Shown: in pieces, positions 1 to 4,751 of the stretch
Position numbering within the stretch: position 1 is the stretch's first letter
Layout of the letters: every line of letters starts with the position of its first letter
Source: Bacteroidetes bacterium QS_8_64_10
GTDB taxonomy: Bacteria; Bacteroidota; Rhodothermia; Rhodothermales; Salinibacteraceae
Direction of reading: 5' to 3'
DNA length: 7,161 nt
Assembly: GCA_003022505.1 (NCBI GenBank)
Contig: PXTQ01000092.1
Location: 1-7,161 of the forward strand
Made by a program: the position numbers and the translations under genes
The notes under the pieces: generated by a model
What the model was told of the DNA's origin: nothing
Database searches by the model: none
What the model saw: only the letters and a program-made list of their open reading frames with translations

Positions 1-197
1 AGCAACACCGTCTTGCTGAAATAGAGGTTTCGCACGCTTCAAAGCGTTCCAATCTCTCACATCTTCGGGATCAGCCCTGTTTTGAGAAAGTCTGCGACGC
101 TGTCCCCGCTTTTGACGTGTCGTTCCCTGAACCCGCTTCTCGGTGAGCACAAGTGAGCGAAGAGGGTGATTGACGAATCGAAAATCGCTATTCGGAA

Positions 198-707
198 ATG
201 GGAAACGAGCGTCACCTGCGTCGCAAGCTCACGTTGCGAGCGCACAGCGAGCAGGTCGTCTTCGTTAAAGAGAAGCAGGAGCGCATCGAGCATGTCTGGA
301 TGAAGGCGTTTCTGTGGGCGCTCTACCTGCCCGAATATCCTGATCTGACCGTCGAGGTCAAGGTCGGCGACAAGTATAAGCCGGACGTGGTAGCGATGGA
401 CGAGCGGGAGCGCGACCCGGTGTTCTGGGGCGAAGCCGGTGAGGTGAGCCGCGACAAGATCGAGGCGCTCGTCGAGCGGTACCCCCGCACCCACTTTGCG
501 ATGGCGAAGTGGGCCACATCGCTGGATCCGTTCGCGGAGATGATTGCGGAGGGGGCCGACGAGCAGGTGCGCCGCGCGCCCTTCGACCTGATTGCGTTCC
601 CGCCGGATGCCGCCGAGCGGTTTATCGACGAGCGCGGCCACGTTGCATTACGGCACGAGGACGTGGAGTGGCGACGTCTCGGCAGCACCGACCAGCACGT
701 TTTGTAA
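198..707 (+). CDS. YaeQ-like protein with a PD-(D/E)XK-type fold
   Basis: Predicted cytoplasmic protein of 169 residues with no signal peptide or membrane segment. The ATG at 198 is the only usable start, because an in-frame TGA lies at 171-173; no clear ribosome binding site precedes it. The layout resembles the YaeQ family (about 180 residues), a structural variant of the PD-(D/E)XK nuclease fold. An N-terminal helix with EKQERIEHVWMKAFLWAL (residues 25-42) parallels the YaeQ helix around SETQERMMLRLLAWL. Next comes a strand containing KPDVV with Asp63, then FWGEAGEVSRDKI (residues 76-88) with Glu79 and Gly81, parallel to the YaeQ strand IELG followed by a basic helix. The canonical Lys of E-x-K is absent at the expected place; Lys87 or Arg85 on the next helix might substitute. 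The match was judged from memory of the family, so nuclease activity is not established. It converges with the membrane-protein gene ending at 763. Confidence 0.6.
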   Translation: MGNERHLRRKLTLRAHSEQVVFVKEKQERIEHVWMKAFLWALYLPEYPDLTVEVKVGDKYKPDVVAMDERERDPVFWGEAGEVSRDKIEALVERYPRTHFAMAKWATSLDPFAEMIAEGADEQVRRAPFDLIAFPPDAAERFIDERGHVALRHEDVEWRRLGSTDQHVL

Positions 708-727
708 AATCAAGTCATTCAGACGCG

Positions 728-755
728 AACCTGTAACTTACAACCTGCAAACCCG
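728..755. repeat. AACC-phased 7-base repeat between convergent genes
   Basis: Four units in exact 7-base phase begin with AA: AACCTGT at 728, AACTTAC at 735, AACCTGC at 742 and AAACCCG at 749. They fill the 55-base gap between the two convergent stop codons (707 and 763). The same AACCTG unit recurs in the long array at 4614-4715. No terminator hairpin was seen in this gap. Confidence 0.7.
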
Positions 756-762
756 ACCTCCG

Positions 763-1072
763 TCACAGCCCGGCGGCGCTCAGCACGTCCACGACTGTGG
801 CGCGTGGGACGGTTGCGAGCACGGCGGCGAGCACGAACATGACGGCGACGAGCAGGCTGAAGCCTACGAAGAACCGCCGCAGCTTGCGCATCAGGCGCGG
901 CAGGTCCGGCTCGCCGTTCCCACACCGGCGCCCACGCCACAAGCAGCCCGTATCCGGTGGCGGCATAGGGCAGGGCCAGCAGCATGAAGCCTACGCCGAG
1001 CACGCGCAGGCTCGCCGACATGCCGGCCGTCTGCCGGGCGACGCTGCGTAACACGTCTTCAGGATCGGGCAT
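763..1072 (-). CDS. Small two-helix membrane protein, frameshifted
   Basis: Two overlapping reading frames read as one broken gene. The first starts at the ATG (1072) and encodes MPDPEDVLRSVARQTAG, then a hydrophobic helix around VLGVGFMLLALPYAATGYGLL (residues about 24-44). The second frame supplies a very basic loop (EPDLPRLMRKLRR), a second helix (FFVGFSLLVAVMFVLAAVL) and a short tail ending at the TGA (763-765). Skipping one base somewhere in 905-945 joins them into about 102 residues. This gives a strongly basic, presumably cytoplasmic loop between two helices, which is a sensible topology; the unshifted frame instead degenerates into Arg-rich nonsense. The first half faintly recalls PspC-type membrane domains, but no family can be assigned. 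No RBS is visible. A sequencing or assembly indel is as likely as true decay. Confidence 0.5.
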
Positions 1073-1077
1073 GAGCG

Positions 1078-1122
1078 TTCACGTCTGTCAGGTCTTTCAG
1101 GTCTATCAAGCCCGTCACGTCT
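1078..1122. repeat. Array of five 9-base units
   Basis: Five consecutive 9-base units are in exact register: TTCACGTCT (1078), GTCAGGTCT (1087), TTCAGGTCT (1096), ATCAAGCCC (1105, the most diverged) and GTCACGTCT (1114). The consensus is NTCASGTCT, or AGACSTGAN on the other strand. The array lies immediately upstream of the minus-strand membrane-protein start at 1072, so it would fall in that gene's promoter or leader. Confidence 0.75.
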
Positions 1123-1149
1123 TCGCTCCCCGTGTAGTTTCCTGCACCT

Positions 1150-1185
1150 TCCCGAAAATCTCGTCGCGTGGCGCTGCCGCGCGAC
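1150..1185 (-). terminator. Candidate terminator downstream of the methyltransferase
   Basis: Positions 1163-1172 pair with 1176-1185 (GTCGCGTGGC against GCCGCGCGAC) in a 10-bp stem with one G-T pair and a three-base loop. Read on the minus strand, the stem is followed by GAGATTTTC, a short T-run. It lies about 150 bases past the methyltransferase stop and about 90 bases before the membrane-protein start. The T-run is weak and offset, so confidence is modest. Confidence 0.35.
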
Positions 1186-1197
1186 GCCAGACGTGGA

Positions 1198-1235
1198 GGC
1201 TCTGCCCCGGAAACCGCTGCAAGGGCGGCAGAGCC
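1198..1235. other. Perfect 9-bp inverted repeat (hairpin)
   Basis: GGCTCTGCC at 1198-1206 is the exact reverse complement of GGCAGAGCC at 1227-1235, with a 20-base loop. Neither side has a T-run, so it is not a classical intrinsic terminator. It sits between the methyltransferase stop and the hairpin at 1163-1185. It could help end or stabilise the methyltransferase transcript, or act in the leader of the downstream minus-strand gene. Confidence 0.5.
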
Positions 1236-1321
1236 AAGAAACGAGTGGGATAGGAAAATAAGTTGTGTGCGAGGTTCTACATGAGAGCGCACGTCTTTTG
1301 CGTCAAGCGAGTCGAATTGCC

Positions 1322-1335
1322 AACCAAAAACCAAT
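1322..1335. repeat. Two-unit AACC heptad next to the methyltransferase stop
   Basis: AACCAAA (1322) and AACCAAT (1329) are two units in exact 7-base phase, ending two bases before the methyltransferase stop codon. They match the AACC phasing seen at 728-755 and 4614-4715. Two copies alone could be chance; the entry rests on resemblance to the longer arrays. Confidence 0.35.
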
Positions 1336-1337
1336 CG

Positions 1338-2114
1338 TCACGGCATCGGCCTCTGGAACACCATGAGGTGCTGCTGCGGGAGCACGTCCATCGTGCGTCG
1401 CCAGTGCAAGCCGACCGCCGTCAGCTCCTTCTTGGCCTGCTGCTCTGTCATCTTGTGGAGCGGTTTGATGGGCACCGTCGGGTCCTCGGCGCGGTACTCG
1501 ACGAGGTACACCTTGCCGCCCGGCTTGAGCGCCTCCTTGAGATGCACCATCATCTCGCGCGGGTGCGAGAACTCGTGGTAGGCGTCCACCATGAGCGCGG
1601 CGTCGAGCGTGCTGTCGGGCAGTTTCGGATCGTCGGGCGCGCCGCGCACGAGCTTGATATTGTGCAGCTCACGCTTTCTCATACGTTCACGAATGATGGA
1701 TAGCATTTCGGGCTGGATGTCGACTGCATAAACGCGCCCGTTCGGCACCTCGGGAGCGATCCGCAGCGTAAAGTAGCCCGTGCCCGCGCCGAGGTCGGCC
1801 ACCACGTCGGAGGGCTGGAGGTTCATCGCGCGCACGACCCGACTCGGCAGTTCGGTTTCCTCGCGCTCCGGGCGCTCCAGCCAGTTGGCCCCGCGATGCC
1901 CCATGACCGGCGCGATCTCGCGGCCCATGTAAAACTTGCCGGTCCCCTGATCGCTGCCCTCGCGGTACTCGTAGTAGGAATCAGCAGCACTGGTTGTGGT
2001 GTCCTCGTCGGAGTCGGACGGCACCTCGCGCGGCGGCGCACAGGCGTTCAGTACCACAACGACGATCAGAAGCCACGAAACGCGAGTGACCCGCTTCCAA
2101 CGCCCGACCTGCAT
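1338..2114 (-). CDS. Class I SAM-dependent methyltransferase with a lipoprotein signal
   Basis: From the ATG at 2114 the protein has 258 residues. Residues 1-25 form a lipoprotein signal: a basic n-region (MQVGRWKRVTR), a hydrophobic stretch, and lipobox LNAC with Cys25. An acidic linker (SDSDEDTTT) follows. The catalytic domain starts with KFYMGREIAPVMGHRGANWL, then the SAM-binding glycine loop DLGAGTG (107-113), the acidic residue after strand 2 in VYAVDI (Asp132), a LMVDAYHEF segment (174-182), and LKPGG (196-200). These are the standard motifs of Rossmann-fold class I methyltransferases. The substrate cannot be inferred. The 2114 start is preferred because it gives a compact signal peptide and has GGGAAG about 10 bases upstream; an ATG at 2132 would add six residues, and the open frame reaches 2237. 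An exported SAM-dependent enzyme is odd, because SAM is made in the cytoplasm. It is divergent from the secreted-protein gene at 2323. Confidence 0.85.
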   Translation of the reverse strand: MQVGRWKRVTRVSWLLIVVVVLNACAPPREVPSDSDEDTTTSAADSYYEYREGSDQGTGKFYMGREIAPVMGHRGANWLERPEREETELPSRVVRAMNLQPSDVVADLGAGTGYFTLRIAPEVPNGRVYAVDIQPEMLSIIRERMRKRELHNIKLVRGAPDDPKLPDSTLDAALMVDAYHEFSHPREMMVHLKEALKPGGKVYLVEYRAEDPTVPIKPLHKMTEQQAKKELTAVGLHWRRTMDVLPQQHLMVFQRPMP

Positions 2115-2132
2115 GTATCGACTTCCCGTCAT

Positions 2133-2322
2133 ATGAAAGCATCTGAGCAAGTGAGAAGAAGCGAATAGCGGGCGTTTTTCTCCCTCATTCCTTTTCGCCC
2201 TTCGCCCGATCACGGCTTTGCAAGTTCTTCGAGGCAAACTTTACGCCGAGTTAATTCAAAACTATGAGCGCGCTATTAGGTTAGCATATCGAATCAGCGA
2301 CTGGCGCTCACGGATCAGTAGT
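2133..2322. promoter_or_regulatory. Divergent intergenic region
   Basis: This 190-base region separates the starts of the minus-strand methyltransferase and the plus-strand secreted protein, so it must carry promoters for both. It is visibly more AT-rich than the genes, especially 2240-2300. It contains a 6-bp inverted repeat, CGGGCG (2169-2174) and CGCCCG (2203-2208), around a pyrimidine-rich spacer. No match to the Bacteroidota -7/-33 promoter consensus could be fixed with confidence. Both flanking genes have in-frame extensions into this region, but those extensions do not look like protein. Confidence 0.4.
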
Positions 2323-2754
2323 ATGAAACGCGGCGTTCTTTTCCTAATCGGCCTGTTCATGTGGCTTCCCGCCGCGCACGGGCAGGCTCCGTTCGAGCAG
2401 GAAGTCGTGAACGTCGGCAACACGGGCCTGACGATCACCAACGCGGGCTTCATCGGGCGCTCGAACGTGCGCAACGCGCCGACGGGTCCACCCTCGTTCG
2501 AGTATCCGCTCAATTCGGGCATCGAGCATCTCTTCGAGGCCGGTCTCTGGATCGGGGCGATCCGGGCGAGTGACGGCGCGACTACCGTGCGCACCGGTGC
2601 CGTCACCAGTTCCAGCGGATATAGCACGGGGGCAGCCGGCTACGAATTGTACCAACTCGAACCGATCCGCCCGCGCTCCTCGCTTCCTTCCTCTGACTTC
2701 TTCTCCCCGCGCGCCGTCAGCCAGCAGGATTTCCTCACCGCCTACTCGGAGTAG
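2323..2754 (+). CDS. Secreted T9SS-type protein, N-terminal part (frameshifted)
   Basis: This encodes residues 1-143 of a gene that continues in another frame to 4538. The ATG at 2323 is chosen because it begins a textbook signal peptide: MKR, a hydrophobic core (GVLFLIGLFMWLP), and probable cleavage AHG/Q after residue 20. The frame stays open upstream to 2218, but the extra 35 residues would bury the signal. The mature region is rich in Gly, Ser and Thr, with segments such as NAGFIGRSNVRNAPTGPPSF, SGIEHLFEAGLWIGA and a Ser/Pro stretch near residues 117-130. This style is typical of large exported Bacteroidota proteins, but no domain could be named. It ends ...TAYSE then TAG (2752-2754). Inserting one base turns the TAG into part of a sense codon and continues ...SE-x-EQTSYAWGFPF in the frame of the next entry. 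The intact protein would be about 738 residues. Confidence 0.7.
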   Translation: MKRGVLFLIGLFMWLPAAHGQAPFEQEVVNVGNTGLTITNAGFIGRSNVRNAPTGPPSFEYPLNSGIEHLFEAGLWIGAIRASDGATTVRTGAVTSSSGYSTGAAGYELYQLEPIRPRSSLPSSDFFSPRAVSQQDFLTAYSE

Positions 2755-4538
2755 AACAAACGAGCTATGCCTGGGGCTTTCCGTTCACGGAATCCTTCGT
2801 GATCGTCAACTTCGACATCATCAACACGAGCGAGGCCGCCTGGGACAGCGTCTACGTCGGGCTGTTTCACGACCTCGTGGTGCGCAACGTCAACACGACC
2901 ACTGAGAGCGGCAGCGCGTTTTTTAACAAGGGCGGCCTCGGCTACATCGACAGCCTCCAGACGAGCTACGCTTTCAACGCGGGCGGCCAGGAAGAGACGC
3001 AGAACACCTACGGCGCGGTCAGCTTTCTGGGCGGGGAGTGGACGAATCCGGCGACGGGCCGCGAGCGCTTCTTTCACCCGTCCGTGGCCGAGCGTTACCA
3101 ACGGGACGGTCTGACGCGCCCGTACGTCAACCCACGCTGGTGGAAGTTCAGCGGCGGGCAGGCCGAGCTGACGCGCCCCGGCGGCGATCAGGCGCGTTAC
3201 CAGCGCATGAGCACGCCGTATCCGAACCCGGCAGCCTACGAAGGCTGCGTGTCGCCCGGCGCGCCGCCGGACGTGCTGAATACGGACTGCCAGGATCCCA
3301 GCTACCGGCAGGCCGTGCGCGACTGGTACGAGCGCCTCCGCACCGACGGCCTGCAGGGCAGCGGCAACTGGATCGGGCTGACGCCGGTGGGTCCGGCTCG
3401 CCGCGTGGCGCCCGGCGACACGCTCACGATGACGTTCGCCTTCGCCGCCGCGCTCAAGCCGGAGCAGTTTCAGGGGCAGGCCGAGAAGCGCACCGACACG
3501 GAAGCGAGCCGCCGCATCCTGCGCGAGAACGTGGACTGGGCGCGCCGCACCTATGCCGGCGAGGATAACAATTACAACGGACGCCTTGATCCCGGAGAGG
3601 ACGTGAACAACAACGGGCAATTGGATCGCTACCTCATCCCGGAGCCGCCGCGCGCCCCGAACCTGCGCGTCGAGTTTGAGGACGCGGGGACCACCGCCGG
3701 CGGGCAGCAGGACACGCGCGCGGCGCTCTACTGGGGCAAGCGCGCCGAGCGCAGCATCGACCCCATCACGGGCGAGACGGACTTCGAGGGCTACCGGATT
3801 TACCGCAGCAGCCCCGGCGACGATCAGGCCGGCGGCAACATCCTGAACGAGGCGTCGCTCGTGGCGCAGTTCGACAGCACCGTTGCGCGCGACACGCTCG
3901 CCGACGGCTCCGTGCAGGTGCGCAACCGCGAGGGCTTCAACAACGGCTTCGAGGCGATCCGGCTGGACGAGCCGGTGACGTTCGAGGGCGACTCGACCGA
4001 GTATTACTATAAATACGTCGCCGACGACCTCTCGAACGGCTGGCAGTACTTGTTTACGGTGACGGCCTTCGACGAGGGCGCTCCTGAAGCGGGTTTGCCT
4101 TCGTTCTCGTCATCGCGCACCGCCAACGCCACGCGCGTTTTCCCCGGCACACCGCCCGCCGACGGCAGCGGCGACGGCGAGCGCCCTGAGGTGGGCGTCT
4201 ATCCGAACCCGTACCGCGTGCGCGCCGCCTGGGACGGCGAAAGCTCACGCAACCGCCAGCTTAATTTCTATAACCTGCCGCCCCGCTCCGAAATCCGCAT
4301 CTTCACGCTCGCCGGTGAACTCGTGAAGCGCATCTCCCACGACGCCGCCACCTACGAGGGCGACTCCCGCTGGTACGAGACGTTCAGCGGACCGAACCGG
4401 CAGGTAGCCGGCGGCGAACACTCCTGGGATATCCTCTCCGAGAACAACCTGGACATCTCCAGCGGGCTGTATCTGTACAGCGTGGAGAACCTCAAGACGG
4501 GCGACATCCAGCGCGGTAAGTTCGTGATTATGAAGTAA
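2754..4538 (+). CDS. Secreted T9SS-type protein, main part (frameshifted)
   Basis: This is the continuation of the gene begun at 2323, entered after the frameshift near 2752; numbering follows the repaired 738-residue protein. An isolated reading would have to use the GTG at 2799, but EQTSYAWGFPFTESF upstream of it reads as genuine protein. A beta-rich region (VNFDIINTSEAAWDSVYVG) comes first. Two tandem Ca-binding-like loops follow at about 415-435: DNNYNGRLDPGE, then DVNNNGQLD. Next is a probable fibronectin type III-like domain, with ALYW and FEGYRIYRS (488-496), up to about 616. A C-terminal domain (622-738) carries VYPNPYR and ends in SGLYLYSVENLKTG and a basic tail (GKFVIMK), the pattern of T9SS sorting domains. 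The protein is therefore probably secreted through the outer membrane and anchored or released by T9SS. It has no visible catalytic motif. A second exported protein follows 177 bases downstream on the same strand. Confidence 0.75.
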   Translation, partial: EQTSYAWGFPFTESFVIVNFDIINTSEAAWDSVYVGLFHDLVVRNVNTTTESGSAFFNKGGLGYIDSLQTSYAFNAGGQEETQNTYGAVSFLGGEWTNPATGRERFFHPSVAERYQRDGLTRPYVNPRWWKFSGGQAELTRPGGDQARYQRMSTPYPNPAAYEGCVSPGAPPDVLNTDCQDPSYRQAVRDWYERLRTDGLQGSGNWIGLTPVGPARRVAPGDTLTMTFAFAAALKPEQFQGQAEKRTDTEASRRILRENVDWARRTYAGEDNNYNGRLDPGEDVNNNGQLDRYLIPEPPRAPNLRVEFEDAGTTAGGQQDTRAALYWGKRAERSIDPITGETDFEGYRIYRSSPGDDQAGGNILNEASLVAQFDSTVARDTLADGSVQVRNREGFNNGFEAIRLDEPVTFEGDSTEYYYKYVADDLSNGWQYLFTVTAFDEGAPEAGLPSFSSSRTANATRVFPGTPPADGSGDGERPEVGVYPNPYRVRAAWDGESSRNRQLNFYNLPPRSEIRIFTLAGELVKRISHDAATYEGDSRWYETFSGPNRQVAGGEHSWDILSENNLDISSGLYLYSVENLKTGDIQRGKFVIMK

Positions 4539-4613
4539 ATGCCTATTGCGCGTTGCGTGAGACTGCCGATCAGATACCCTTGAGCAGAATTATAGACAGC
4601 TTCGCAATCCTGA

Positions 4614-4715
4614 AACCTGCAACTTGCTAACTTGAAAACCTACAACCTGTAACCTGCTAACCTGAAACCACCAACCGATAACTGCGAACCACCAACCGCC
4701 AACCACTAACCAACC
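4614..4715. repeat. AACC-phased heptad array abutting a start codon
   Basis: About 14 units begin with AACC or a close variant, nearly all spaced exactly 7 bases apart. Unit starts are 4614, 4621, 4629, 4637, 4644, 4651, 4659, 4666, 4673, 4680, 4687, 4694 and 4701. The early units are AACCTGN or AACTTGN; later ones shift to AACCACC, AACCGCC and AACCACT. Three steps are 8 bases (an added base after the 4621, 4629 and 4651 units). The last two units shrink to AACC and end at 4715, one base before the ATG at 4716. The array fills more than half of the intergenic gap and occupies the place where an RBS would be. Confidence 0.85.
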
Positions 4716-4751
4716 ATGCCTACCATGCTACCTATGCCTACCATGCTACGA
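4716..4751 (+). repeat. Four 9-base units carrying four in-frame ATG codons
   Basis: The sequence reads as 9-base units ATGCCTACC, ATGCTACCT, ATGCCTACC and ATGCTACGA, or equally as two 18-base copies differing at their ends. Each unit begins with ATG (4716, 4725, 4734, 4743), all in frame with the downstream secreted protein, giving MPTMLP followed by MPTMLR. No Shine-Dalgarno sequence is present to choose among them. Confidence 0.85.

Noticed and set aside
1..24. Possible last codons of an upstream plus-strand gene ending in SNTVLLK and TAG
   Set aside because: The tail looks like some T9SS C-termini, but seven residues are too few to support a gene.
3..143. Plus-strand frame open from the left edge to a TGA at about 143
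   Set aside because: The translation has no protein-like pattern and could be open by chance; nothing else was found in 25-197.
57..641. A 194-codon minus-strand open frame over the YaeQ-like gene
   Set aside because: It is Arg/Leu-rich without domain signals, and the plus-strand frame has a family-like layout.
1059..1334. A 91-codon minus-strand open frame in the gene-free stretch
   Set aside because: Its C-terminal end is a translation of the 9-base repeat array and the rest crosses two hairpins. It also overlaps the membrane-protein start.
2742..3620. A 292-codon minus-strand open frame opposite the split secreted protein
   Set aside because: Composition is typical of an antisense shadow and there is no motif; the plus frame carries clear exported-protein features.
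4614..4715. The array considered as a CRISPR
   Set aside because: Units are only 7 bases with no spacers and no cas genes are nearby.
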